Under the pieces are notes generated by a model. The model ran no database searches, was not told the origin of the DNA, and worked only from the letters and a program-made list of their open reading frames with translations. The translations under genes and the position numbers were made by a program. A stretch of 64,000 nt of DNA, taken from positions 2,108,501 through 2,172,500 of the forward strand of contig BSDZ01000094.1 in the NCBI GenBank assembly GCA_030268105.1. The letters run 5' to 3'. The stretch is from Volvox africanus. Taxonomy: Eukaryota > Chlorophyta > Chlorophyceae > Chlamydomonadales > Volvocaceae. This document shows positions 1 through 11,874 of this stretch, piece after piece. Each line of letters starts with the position of its first letter. Within the stretch, counting starts at the first letter, position 1.

Positions 1-1
1 C

Positions 2-1832
2 CCTCAGCCTCCCCGTGTGCTCCCCAAGCTCCACGAGGACTACAAGGCCACTGCCACTGATTACCTAGGAAAACCCCGGCAGCTGGGGACAGGAGACCGC
101 ACGTTGCCCCCGACCCACACGTTCGGGGTGCCGTCAATGCGGAAGGGTCGAGAGGCGGGTAAGGCGGTGGGGTATCCCGCCGATGACCTGGGAGCTGGGA
201 TGACCTGGGAGCTGGGATGGGGAGTAGAGATGGGGTGAACACTGGACAGTGAGCAGTGGGGTAAGGTGGGGTGGGTGGGCAGGTTAGGAGATGGTGAAGG
301 AGCACAAATGACTTGGTCACGATAACACCCTCTCCTCCAAAGGCAGCGAGAGGAGTACTTCCGAAGAGTGTTGAGAGTGAGCAACACTCATACACGGAAG
401 AAAGTCAGATCGGTTAATTCGGCCCATGGAGGGGCCGGGCGCTTCCCTGACTTTAACAAAGAGACGGCTCTTCGCCATGTCCTCCTTCCGCAGGTGTTGC
501 GGAGCTGATGACCGGCTACTACCCCCCTCCGGAGCAGGACCCCGATGCCGATCTGGGAAAGAGCCTCAGGGAGGGGTTCAGGTGGGCCGGGGACGGATGG
601 GGACGGATGAGCGCGAAGGTGTGGGGCGAGGAGGCGAGCAAGCTTTGTCCGAGTGCACTCGTTTAAATGAGTTTCCCCTCTCCGTTGTCCCTTCCGTTTT
701 GCTCCTAGCTCAACCCACCCCACCTCACCCACCCCACCGCACATGTGCGCGACTCTCCTGCTCCCTTCTTCCCCTCTAGGTGTCATTTTCTTACCCCCAC
801 CATCCTCACGGATTTGCGAGTCCACTTCTCTGTGTACCCCATTTCCGTCTGTCCCCTCATCCCTGTCCCCTATGTTCTCCTCTCTGGGTTGCATCCATCC
901 ATCCATCCATCCATCCATCCAGTCACTCAGCCACCTACATTATCACGCCCTCCCGCTTGCCTCCCCAATGGCGCACCGCCCACAGGAACCAGACCAAGCC
1001 CGGAGACGAGAACCGCAGCTTTGGAATCCCCACCATCCGCACGGACCTGCGGCTGCCCCGGCTGCGCTCCGTGGCCGACCCGCAGAACTACGGCAACGAG
1101 TCCGATGTGGGGCAGGTGCTGCGGCCGCCGCTGGCTGCGGATCTGGGGATCTCGGATGAGCAGTTTGTGGCCCTCAGGTGCGGTTCTGGAAGGGTTGTGG
1201 TGCAGCTTTCAAGCAGCGGACCCATGGGTCAGGAGAACCATGCTCCCACGGCCATGGCACACCCTTACCAAACTGATTGGGGGGAGGGAGATAGGATATA
1301 AGAGATGGGAGGATGTTGTGATGTCGCCACCTTTGCTGTCGTCTTTTGGTCACATGTTGTTGACTATATCAATACCTACTAAGATTATGGTCAGCAGGGA
1401 AATGCTCTTTTGCTCTCCGCACCTCGGGATAGCGGTGGTTGTGGTTGTAAGTAGTCCGCAATCGTACTGCCACGCCTATACCGGGCATTATGTTTCACAT
1501 TACATAATGTGCCAATTCATGTCGCATGGTCTTCTCAGTCATACACACACATATGTACACACAAACACAACCGCAGGCCAAAAGAGGATATTCGCCAGCT
1601 GGTGCGGGAAGCGGGTCTGACCCTCACCGACGACGAGTTTGACGCCGCGTGGGCTTTAGCAGCCGACGCCGACGGTGCCGCTGCAGCAGCGGCTGCCGCT
1701 GCCGCCACGACCACCTCCGCTGCCGCCACGTCCTCAGCCGAGGCGCAGCCACCACGAGCCTGCATCGATACATTCTTCCGGGCTCGACACCACCTCCTCG
1801 CGCAGACACTTCGTATCCCGCCGCCCTTCTAG
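2..1832 (+). CDS. EFHB: EFHB/CFAP21-like ciliary protein, 3' part (5' end outside window)
   Basis: Family knowledge: EFHB (CFAP21) is a microtubule inner protein of ciliary doublets. Exons seen: about 2-158 with the family motif THTFGVPSMRK, 494-581 (ELMTGYYPPPEQDPDADLGK), 986-1177 (SFGIPTIRTDLRLPRLRSV then ADPQNYGNESD) and 1577-1832 (PKEDIRQLVREAGLTLTDDE then FDAAWAL), ending at a stop. Phases join cleanly across the last three exons. An exon near 345-493 (contains FNKETALRHVLLPQ) is likely, but its junction to the 494 exon is out of frame by simple reading, so the splice there is unresolved. After the last conserved segment the protein ends in an alanine/threonine-rich tail coded by GCN repeats, instead of the longer C-terminus I would expect. 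It implies an organism that makes cilia or flagella. Confidence 0.72.
892..920. repeat. (CATC)n microsatellite
   Basis: About seven perfect tetranucleotide copies inside the intron between the exons ending at 581 and starting at 986 of the EFHB-like gene. Confidence 0.9.
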
Positions 1833-3648
1833 CTCTGGGGGTTCCGCCACCCAACCAGACGGACGATGTAGGGTTTGGGGCGTCGGTGATAAGAATGTAC
1901 TTGTGGTGTTGCTTTAAGCACATGACGGTAAAGATGTAGTAGACATCGCTGTGGCTGTTACTGCTGCTGCTACCACTGCCGGCCTAGTGGCCGGCTCTAG
2001 GAAGCTGGCTGGTGGGTCTCAAGCTGCTGGCGGCTTTGGGGATCAGTGACTGCTGGCTGGCCGGAAGAAAGTGTCCGAAAGAAAACTTAGGAGTGCAGCG
2101 GCGGTGGGTTAGTAAGGCGTTAGGGATAGTAAGGGGCAGAAACCCCCTTGGATTCGGGTGAGGCGAGGTGGGGTACTGCGGCTGGAGACTGAGGCGGAAG
2201 CTGGAGCGGAGAAAGGTGCTGGATCCATCGGCGTTCAGCGGCTGCGGCTCTGTGCACTGCCTCTGGGCCGGCGGGTAGTGAGGAGGAATATGGATATGGC
2301 CGCCATCGGAGAGACCGTTCTGCGGCCACGGCCTATCAATACATCGTAATACCTGGATAGAGACCTACGGGGTAGGAATGGGTCTTTCCATGCCACAACA
2401 CCGTGTGTGCTATTAATCCGCAATGCGATTTCGAAAAGCACTTAGCGCTCGGCGCGTGGCAGCACGCTCTCGCATACAGACGGAGACACATACAGTCGCT
2501 GGTCCCTCTTAACAGTCGTCCTCTCTACACCCGTCCACCTAGGTGGAAGACGGGGGTGGGGTAGCTGGGGTGGCGAAGGGGTGCCAGATAGGGCGATATA
2601 GGCTCGTGCTCCGACGTAATGCACCGGCGGACCATGCGTCAAGAAATGCACTGGTTCGCTATGGGCATACACCCATCGGTGCCGTCATCGGTGCCGGCTG
2701 AGGGGACACATACGTATGAAGGATCGTATGAAGGCCGCGTGCTGTGCGGCTGTAGGAGGGCACCGGGGGAGATAAACCTGCGCTGGCCGTGGAAAGAGTT
2801 TTGCGCAGAGGGGCGTGCATGGCGGGAGGTGGTTCCCCCACAGGGAATGCGGCGCCTATCGTGATACTGTGTACGGGTTGTTGCTGCCGCGGTCATAATG
2901 TGCACAGTGCGCTTTGCAAATGCAAAGCGGCATATGCCATTACGACGTGATGCAGACATCGCGGCGACGGGGGTGAGCAGCGGACAGTGTGTGTATATTT
3001 GCTTTGGTTAAAAATGCTAACGGTAACACAAAAATTTGATAAAATGGAGGGTTAAATGTCTTAATACTTGTTTACAGGCGTGTGTACAACAGTTCACATC
3101 CGCCCAACAGCCGTTGAATCCGAGGCAAGGCACCGGTTGGTCGAGACTAAATTCTACATGCCCAAACCGAGGACACGGAAGGTGACGTGTACTGCAGGCG
3201 TGCAGGTCCAGATACATCATCCAGATTTCAACGCATTCGCAAACTTTCCGTGATGCGTGCCTTGATGGAAACGGAGGGCGCCATCTGTGTGCAGCTATTT
3301 GGCAGGGAGAGCATCACCCCTCCATAATAAGCAGATGTTTTCCCCGAAGATTAAATCCCGCAAATCGAGACTCAAGGATACTTGTGTAACCTGCAAACAA
3401 AAGAAAATAACGGACTGTGGCTAAAGTGGCTATTAACTAATCAATATGCTCATACATTTAGGCTTTTGTGATGTAATATTCACTGAACACTGGAAAATGT
3501 TAATACATTAAAAATTTGCGAAGCTGGTTCTCATATGAGTACGGCGGAGATAAGGCCTATTTCGCGGCAACCTCGGGGTTCTATGCTCGGTTGAGCCCTA
3601 CATTTTGCCCTCTCTTGGGCGCGTCTACCGTTTGTTAACGTTGCAAAG
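1833..3648. other. Spacer between EFHB-like gene and eL39
   Basis: I see no exon with family similarity on either strand. The first part probably holds the 3' UTR of the EFHB-like gene. The last 200 bases are AT-richer and run into a pyrimidine-rich stretch (about 3600-3614) just before the eL39 start, which could be its transcription start region. No TATA box was identified with confidence. Confidence 0.5.
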
Positions 3649-3804
3649 ATGCCGTCCAACAAGACTTTTAAGATTAAGCAGAAGCTGGCGAAGAAGGCCA
3701 AGCAGAACCGGCCTATTCCCCACTGGATTCGCTTCCGCACGGACAACACCATCCGCTACAACGCCAAGAGGCGACACTGGCGTCGCACCAAACTGGGCCT
3801 GTAA
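3649..3804 (+). CDS. RPL39: Large-subunit ribosomal protein eL39
   Basis: A 51-codon frame starts at ATG 3649 and stops at TAA 3802. It reads [20 protein letters not shown] and continues with [20 protein letters not shown] and [11 protein letters not shown]. This is the whole of eL39 at its canonical length of 51 residues, a small, very basic protein that lines the lower part of the ribosomal exit tunnel. It is intronless, unlike every longer gene nearby. The ATG is fixed by the invariant N-terminus. A pyrimidine-rich tract lies 35-50 bases upstream, as is common for ribosomal protein mRNAs, but I cannot place the transcription start. Confidence 0.97.
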   Translation: MPSNKTFKIKQKLAKKAKQNRPIPHWIRFRTDNTIRYNAKRRHWRRTKLGL

Positions 3805-6079
3805 AATTGCGGTGTGCTGGACCCAGACTGCGGAGGATGAGAGCGGCCGTGATTTCGGTTGAAGGAGTGTAACGCTATTTCTACTTAAATCTATGGCTCT
3901 CCCACCTTATATGTCGTCTGCATTTCGCACATAAAAACGCGGAGCTTAGCAGCTGTCTTGCAGTGACGGCTGCGGCGGCTTGATCCTTCAGCGGAGCGAA
4001 GTTGAGTACATATGTGGAGTACTTTTAGCGTGATTGGATAGATATAGCAGTACAGGGCCGCGCGGGCTTTGGCCTCGACCGACCGAGCTAGGTAAGCATC
4101 GCGACAAGGACAGACAGCGAACTCCGGAGGGAATAAAATTCGGATGGGATATCCAAATGTGCGATTGGGAGTATAAAACTGCCTTATCCTTGACAGCGCC
4201 ATTACAAACAGGATGGCAAGGACCTGCATAAACACGTGTTAAACCTTGACAGATCCTGACGGCACCAGGATAGCCTTCATTGAAGCTGCGGGGGGGGGGG
4301 GAGGCTGCAAACCAAATTCGGTATTAGGGAGGTCGCGCACCCCCTAAATTAGGGGGGGAAGAGTTCGGAGTACGTGAAGCAAACCGCAACACAGAGCATG
4401 GAGCCCGATGAAAGAGATAATTCGTCAACGCCTGCTGCGTTTTCCACGTGTGCATGAGCCCTGGCATTCCTGTAAAGGAGAAACCATGGCGGATATGATC
4501 TGCGTTTTGGCAGTATTCTGTCCCATGTGGAATCTGCAGTATGTTGCCCTCGGCCCCCGGACGACAAGCAAGGTTGCCGTCACTAACTGAAGGCATCATG
4601 ACAGGTACTATCCCCGTAGTCAATACATAAACAGGAAAACATCCCCCGTCATAAGCAGCTGAACTGGGGCAATCCCGTCCGCCCCTACTTCTGGTATAAC
4701 ACTCTGTGTGGCCACATTCAAGTCCACTCATCGTCATGTGCGGGCTCTTGTGCAGGTTCGGTTATTACGTAGCTCTGTATGAATCATTATGACGCACGCG
4801 TACCAAGTTACATGAATCACGACTTTGCCAAATCCTTGTCTCACATAGCCAATTGGGAATGTATCCTGTGATATCTGTCTATCGAGACGCTTCGTCATCT
4901 CGACCAGGCTCAGGGTGGCTGCAACGACGAAGAGCTCCCTTCACGTCGTATCGTACACCTCATTCGTAACAGCAGTCCTCTCCTGCGGGGACCCCCCATC
5001 ATGATCTTAAGAACACAACACACAAATATATACATATCCTGATAAGGCAAACCTAGTACCTCTACACCATCTCCCCGCCCTTTACATGTCTCCCTCGTAC
5101 ACAAACCTCATACACACACTGCTGCAATATTGGGGAGGAGCCTCTGCGTTCCAGGTATAGATTGCTCCGGATACCAAACATCGTATCTCCTTAACGCAAG
5201 GGACCCCCAAAGTCCTCCTCCTCACCTTCCACCAGCCAGCCGGCCAAGTTGTGATCCCTACCTCAATAGTAACAAGCACTTGGGGGTTTTGTGTAAGGCA
5301 CTAGCTGTGAAGCTTGTGTTGGCATCGCCGTAGCAATCACAAGGTAACCAAAGTGGCAGCACCAACTGCGATAACCCCGAGGAGGACATATTGAGATGCG
5401 TGACTTGGTAGGTGCGGGTAGAGACTGCGCATTGGCTGGATGTAAAAATCGTGGTCTGTTGGGCCTTATGTAACTGCACACATGTTACCGCATGGTTACA
5501 TTTATATATGTATCCAATCAACGGCGTAGTCCACCGCTGTGGATTGGACAAGGATGTGGTTATTTCAATTCTTGATTCGAGGCTTCCGTGAAGGGGCTCA
5601 GGAAAACAAAAGCTCAGGTAATCCTGACATCATTTCAGAGGTATCGCCGAATCAGGTCGTCCCGCAGCTCCATCATCACCCGAATCTGCACATAGGGCGT
5701 ACGGGTATGTACGGTACAATCGTATGTCCAGTACGGCACAAACAAGTACCATCATGTACAAGATGCATGATGCACAACAGTGCGAAAGCAGCCGGGTTCA
5801 CTCGCTGCTTGTATAAACCCATAACTGCGTGTGCAGAAGATGGGGACTCAACACATACAAGACAGCATCGAACTAACCCACATTTGCATCCACCCATTAC
5901 TAACAGTCGAAAGTAACAATCAGCCCACATTGACCCACGTGTCACAGAGGCGTGAGCCCCATGCAGTAGCAGTACACATCACATACGGTAACATCACACA
6001 AGGGTACGTCCTTCAACTTTCTCAGCTATACGCCCTCTCTATAGCTCTCCGGCGATCCGCAGTTTTCAGTTTCCTGTTT
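3805..6079. other. Spacer between eL39 and the At4g37920-like gene
   Basis: The two genes converge here, so this holds both 3' UTRs. A 12-base G run lies at about 4291-4302. Open frames exist (for example 4324-4737 on the minus strand) but show no family motif, periodicity or splice context. I see nothing else that I can support. Confidence 0.5.
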
Positions 6080-7469
6080 TCAGTCCCCCGGGGGACACAC
6101 CTTGCGCGGCAGCACCGCCGCTTCGGGGGTGTTGAGGTTCTTGGCAGCGCCATCTCGCATCGCAAAGTACGCCCTCAGAGTGTTGTCCAGCACCAGGAAC
6201 AGCCTCTGCATCACAGGATCGCCATAGGGCAGATATGGTATTGGTGTCCATGGTGGTGGTGCTAGTGCTGATGGTGCTGATGGTGCTAATGGTGATAACG
6301 ATGATGGTTGTGGTGGTGATGATGCTGATGGTGATCATGGTGGTGGCGGTGGCGACAGAGATGCGACCCCGACAGCTGTGACGGGGCTCCCTCCCTCTCT
6401 CTGTGGGACGTCTCTGGAGCGAAGCGGCTGGCGGCTCGCCGCATGGTGCTTGTCGCGGCCCCCCAGCCGGACGTTCTCGGTTGTCTCACCTGCGGGGTGG
6501 AGTAGAGGTAGTCGTGTGTCTCGGTGGCCCGCACCGGGCCCGGCGTGACGGCCTGGTCCAGCATGTTGCGGCGCTCCGTGGGGTCCACCACGTTGAGGAG
6601 GTACTCGATGATGCGCTTCTCTGCGGGCTGCTGCCGGTCAAAGTGGTCGCGAGCCTGCGGATTGAGGGTTCAGTCGAGATCGGTTCAGGTATCAGGTCAG
6701 GGGACAAAACAAAACGCAAATAACGAAAGACGCGAATAAACGAGACATGATACCGCTACGTAGGGGGTTTAGCGGCTCCGGATTAGCGGTACCAGGATGG
6801 GATGCGGGTGGGACGCTGGGCACGGAGATTATTGAGGGGCGAGATTATTATTGACATCGGACGCGGCGGAGTGAGGAGGGGGTGAGATTGAATTTGGTTG
6901 GAACGAGGCGGGTGGGGGGAGCGGGCGGGTGAAACCCGGGAGGGACGTTGAGGTGGATGAGCAAACCCAGGGGCGTGCCTAAAAGAGTGAGAGACGTCCC
7001 ACATACGTTTCATTACCTCACTCGACTCACTCACACAAAGACTCCCCTTCATCCCCTCCTGCCCATGCAACCCAGGGACACAAACACTCACGACACATCC
7101 GGGCATCCCTCCCTCCAATCCTTCTCCCCCGTCCCGTCCTGTCTCATCCCATCCCCAGAAACAGGATTTTTCATCCTGCCCGTACCGTACGGTACAACTT
7201 GTATGCCACCCATTTTGCTTCGTCCTTGCTCATGTTGGTGTCACGTGCTGCGCCGTACGCCTTGGCGGTGATTTGGAGGAAGGCGGGGTCGATCTTCCCC
7301 GCGGAGGCCAGCTCGGACATCCGCCGGTCCAAATCCTCCACGCTGCTGATCTGAGCGGTGTGGGGTGATAGTTGGCGTCGTGTTGTATTGTGTTGGGGTG
7401 CGGTGAGGTGCGGTGTGGTGGTAAGGGAACATACATACATGTACCCCTAAGACCCATACACCCACGTAC

Positions 7470-7561
<92 letters not shown>

Positions 7562-10195
7562 GGAGAGAGAGAGAGAGAGGCGAAACCGCAAAGACCGGCA
7601 TTCGCGTAGGATGTTCACCCATCCAAGAGAGTCAGGCTAACCTTCTGTCCGTTCCCCCCTCTCCCTCCCAATCCCTCCCTTCCCCCTCTCCCTCTACCCG
7701 TCCTCCCATCACCTTTCATGCCCCATAACTCCATCCCCCCCGTCTCCACACCCACACGCTTTCCCCTCCTTGCCCACACAGCCCCCCGCTGACCCCCTCC
7801 TGGCCCACTACCTCACCCACCGACGATAGCAGGTCTCTGTAGACCTCCGCTGCCGCGTCCAGCTTGTCCTGGTCCGCCTCCACCGCATCATGGTTAGCGA
7901 TGAGGGCCACGAGCCGCGTGTTGATGAGCACCAGCTGGTCCAGTCGAGAAGGGTCCTCCTGCAGAGCAGGGGTTGATGCAGGTGAGGGGTGATGAGGGGG
8001 AGTAAACGCATACACATGTGCACGTACATACACACGTGCACGCGCATACACACGTGCGTGCTCACCTTGGCCGCCACCAAGAGGCACTGCATGTGTTCGA
8101 AGAAGGGCTTCTGGAGATCCCCCCGTTGAGCCGCTACGATCGCGTCCCACTCGTCATCCGCAGCTTCCGCCAGCTTCAGCAACACTCGGTTGTAGCGCGA
8201 CACCTCGTCATTAACCTGGTGACCAGCAATGGGCAGCACCAGTAGCAGCACCAGTAGCAGTGGCAGTGGCAAGCCCCTCCCCTTCTCCCGTCGCCTTCCC
8301 CTTCCCTCCCTTCCCTCCCCTCCCCCTTCCTCCCCTCACATTTTGCAGCGCCCGAAACAGCTTCCTGAGCGCCATCTTTTTATCCACATCCGCTTCCTTG
8401 TCGGCGAGCTCCTTTATCCTGCGGGGTCCGAGGGAAGGAGACCGCGAGTGTGTTGAGGGAAGGAGACTGAGAGGAGATAACGAGCTGCCTCTCCCCCTCC
8501 CGGGGGGGATGCAGAGGGGCACGACAGGTCGCGAATGCTGCTGGCGCACATAACTTCGCCAGAGCTGACACACATTCTAAGAACCACCGGACACAGCAAG
8601 ATGTCACGACATGGAGTACGGAGGATTGTCGGGGACGTCGGGGTCGTAATGGACGGCAAGAGCCCCTAGTTGTCAGCGAAACGCCGCCAGTACACCACCG
8701 ACCGCCCACCAGCCCTATTGTCCTAAACTTCCCGAATTTAGTTTTGGTCAACTTTGAGAAACTCCGTGGACTAAATAATCAATGAATATGTTTTTGGTTA
8801 TCCACGCGTTCTCTCTCGCCTGGCTTGCCTGGGTACGGAATGGATATTTTCCCAAAACTAATTCACCGTTGGCAATTCACACTTGAAAACCCCAACTTAT
8901 CAACGGGTCCACTCCCTACATCCATCCACACCAGCTCCGTGTCGTCATGTCGTGAAGCTGTGTAGCTCTTCCCTTATGTTTACCTCTTATCCTGGTTAGG
9001 CAACTCCTTTTCTGGGAGCCACCGACCCACCTATCGAACACTCCTTGCGCATGCACGTCCCATTGCTTGCTGAACACAATGAGCTTCTTCCAATCGTCCC
9101 GCGGCCGCGTCTGGAATATGCTTATCAACCTGTCGTATATCTCCTTGTACTGCTCCAGTGTCAATTGGGCCTCCCGCTTGGGGCTCACCAACTGATCGGA
9201 GGGACGGGGCGGGAGGAAGGAGGAGGGGCAGGTTGCAACGGGCAGGAGAAGGTGGCAGGAGGGAGTTCTACAAAATTTATGACACATACACATACGGCCA
9301 CGCGCATACACATACACCAATACACATACACAGGCAATCACACGCGGACCCGGGCGAAGCTCTCACGTCATCCGAGTGTACTCTGCTACTGCCGGCTGTA
9401 GTGCTCGACGTAGAAGGTGCCGATGAGGATGAGGCCGACGAGGCGGCGGCGGCGGCGGCGGCGACGGCGCCGCGGTGACGGCGGTGGCGGCTGGAGCCTG
9501 TGTCGGGTCACCCGAAAGAAACAACGATTGAACGACTGTGTTTGCCAGTTTGGCAACTGAGGGCTTGGATAAAAAAACAGGTTTTTTTATCCGCAGCCTT
9601 TGTACAGCTTCCGTACATGGGTGGCCAAAACGAAAGTTTCAATCCGCACAGAGAGATGGTGGATGAGTGGCCCAAGCACATCCCATAGAGCACGGACCTG
9701 GAAAAAAGATTTAGACGCGTCATGTGTGTGTATGTGTGTGTGTTTGGGGGAGGGGATGCGGGTTTCGGAGGGAGTGCCGGAAGGGGTTGCGGTTTTGGCA
9801 AAGCGTGCCCTGACATGGGGGACAGATATACGTCGAGTACAGGTACGCCACCTTTGTTCATCATGCAAGCAAGGATCATGCAAATCCATGGGCTGAGTGA
9901 AAAGCAAAGCCCGAGGAGAGGGCTTGCCTTCACTGTAGCTGGGGCAAGGACGTAACGTCCAGGAGCGTTCGCTGCTGGTGGCTTCGCCATTCCAACCGCA
10001 CGTAGGGGCAGATGACCCAGCATGCACGGCCGAAGATCCAGTGGCCGAAGATGACGTCGTTTGGTATTGATCGTTGATAACTGGGACATGTCGCGCAAGG
10101 AGTAGAGAAGGACGGGCAAGGCGCTGCGCGGCGGCTGATACGTTTCTTTTTGACGCACAGCGCGACATTCCGTTTCGTTGAGGGAGTCCCCTCAT
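6080..10195 (-). CDS. Plastid protein of the At4g37920 family, function unknown
   Basis: Established: Arabidopsis At4g37920 is a predicted plastid protein of unknown role. Clear exons in transcription order: 9191-9031, 8418-8340, 8215-8066, 7958-7821, 7350-7186, 6654-6490 and a last one ending at TGA 6082-6080. Their phases close exactly. Family blocks seen include SVEDLDRRMSELASAGKID, SKDEAKWVAYKLYRT, EKRIIEYLLNVVDPTERRN, THDYLYSTPQ and PVMQRLFLVLDNTLRAYF. The middle part is helical and charged. The N-terminus is tentative: ATG 10195 opens an Arg/Ser/Ala-rich, acid-poor leader (MRGLPQRNGMSRCASKRN) that looks like a transit peptide, and an exon from 9697 may follow. The start of the last exon lies in a CAC/CAT-rich repeat and is not resolved. 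The gene is divergent from the NFU gene. Confidence 0.8.
7471..7580. repeat. Compound (GT)n(GA)n microsatellite
   Basis: About 22 GT units followed directly by about 22 GA units and a short interrupted GA tail. It lies in the intron between exons 7958-7821 and 7350-7186 of the At4g37920-like gene, so the transcript carries (TC)n(AC)n, a pyrimidine-rich tract upstream of the acceptor of the next exon. Confidence 0.95.
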
Positions 10196-10518
10196 TTTTT
10201 TATAGAAACAATGGTAATTGCGTTGATTAAATAAGACAAGAATGGCCAGTTCAATTCTTCGGTAGAAAATTAGTGCTCAGTTTGTCAGACCTCAAAAGCA
10301 ATCAAACATCACGTCAAGTTATCTATCTTGAGAATGGAATAATAGTGTGCCTGCAAAATTTGCATGGGCAGATGCATCCAGGGTTCCATTCAATTCCGTC
10401 GTCGTTCATTGGTGGTTGTTTTCATCAAGGTTACAGGCCTTCATTCTATAATTTTATCCTAACGGAAGTGTTTAATTTCTTAACATACATTTTACGATCT
10501 TTACCGACCATTCACAGG
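10196..10518. promoter_or_regulatory. Short divergent intergenic region between two plastid-protein genes
   Basis: 323 bases separate the proposed start of the At4g37920-like gene (-) from the NFU start (+). The stretch is AT-rich compared with its flanks. The bases just before the NFU ATG read TTCACAG, so a 5' UTR intron acceptor is possible and part of this region could be transcribed. I identify no specific element. Confidence 0.45.
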
Positions 10519-11874
10519 ATGACTTCGGCTTTGCTGCGTAATCACACTGGCGCAAGCGTGAGCCCACGATGCGCAAGCCAGATGCCCCCGCGCCCAACTA
10601 TCAGTAACGATCGCCATGCTCGCCAGATCCTCGTTTCGATTCCAATACGCTCGCTTGGGGCTGTCACACGTCAAGGCGGCCCCACGCTGCGCCGGTCTTC
10701 GGGTGTGGCATATGCGGCACAGCAAGAGCAAACAGAAATGATGGAATTGACTCCCGAGAACGTCGAATTGGTTCTTGACGAGGTATGTGGTGTTCAACGA
10801 CGTTGATGGTCTCTGTGTCGGACATTCAGCACTAAACGTGCTGTCGTAGGTCCGTCCCTACTTGATGGCGGACGGAGGCAACGTGGAGTTCATTGAAATC
10901 GATGGCTTGGTCGTCAAGCTGAAGCTGCAGGGCGCGTGCGGTTCCTGCCCCAGTTCAATGACTACGATGACTATGGGTATAAAGCGCCGGTTGATGGAGA
11001 AAATTCCGGTTAGTACTTGACAATGTTTTGCGTATTCCATTATGAAAGGGCTAAGCCTTTTGTGTAGGGCTGGTCTTACTTGGGTATCGGTGTCGGCATG
11101 TGCGTTTCCCACGTGGTCACAAGCGTGGCGTTGGCGTGCATTTTTATTACCGTGCTTAGTACTGTGTCCTAAGAACCTCAAACACATACAAAACCTATCC
11201 ATCATACTTCTCTCGACTTTGCCTTGTCCGTGTCCCCCACACGCCTGCTTCACACGTATTCCATGTGTAAACACTGGTTCACGTTTACATCATCTGTGCG
11301 TACGGCAATACACGATCACACAATTACACACAGTCACGCACACACGTACGCATGCACTTGCACACTTTCTTCTTCCTCAGTCCGTTATCCTCCATTTCCT
11401 TAATGTGCGGACGGGATAGGTTTTTTTGCTCCACCCGTGGCCGCTACCTGGCAGTCCCTACCTTCGCCAGTATTTCCCTGTATACTTGATATATATTTTA
11501 ATAAATTGCCATCGTTTTTTTTGCCCTGGCTTCGCTTTCTCGCTTTCTTACTGTGCCTTCCCAACACGTGCCCCACCGGCTCCAACGTTCACTTTTTCGA
11601 ACGGGACGAGCAGGAGATCTTGGATGTGGAGCAGGTAACGGAGGAGAGCCTCGGCTTGGAGCTGAATGCGGAAAACGTGGAGACTGTCCTGAACGAAATA
11701 CGCCCATACCTGGTGGGGACGGGCGGCGGCGCCTTGGAGCTTGTAAATATCGACGGGGTGATTGTGAAGATCCGCATTACGGGTCCGGCCGCTAACGTCA
11801 TGACGGTGCGCGTGGCCGTCACTCAGAAGCTGAGGGAGAAGATCCCGGGCATTGCGGCGGTGCAGCTGGTGTGA
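10519..11874 (+). CDS. NFU: Plastid NFU-type iron-sulfur cluster scaffold protein
   Basis: Three exons, 10519-10782, 10850-11008 and 11614-11874, all phase 0, give 227 residues. Residues 1 to about 66 are rich in Arg, Ser and Thr and look like an organelle transit peptide. A NifU-like domain follows ([14 protein letters not shown] then [18 protein letters not shown]) with the cluster-binding pair C118-x-x-C121 in [10 protein letters not shown] second NFU domain ([20 protein letters not shown], then [20 protein letters not shown]) lacks the cysteines. This two-domain layout is that of the chloroplast NFU1/2/3 proteins of plants and of cyanobacterial-derived NFU. They assemble Fe-S clusters and pass them to apoproteins such as photosystem I components. 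The linker EILDVEQV between domains is also typical. The second intron (11009-11613) is long and AT/pyrimidine-rich. Confidence 0.93.

Noticed and set aside
4324..4737. 137-codon minus-strand frame
   Set aside because: No motif, no neighbouring exons, and composition like the rest of the spacer.
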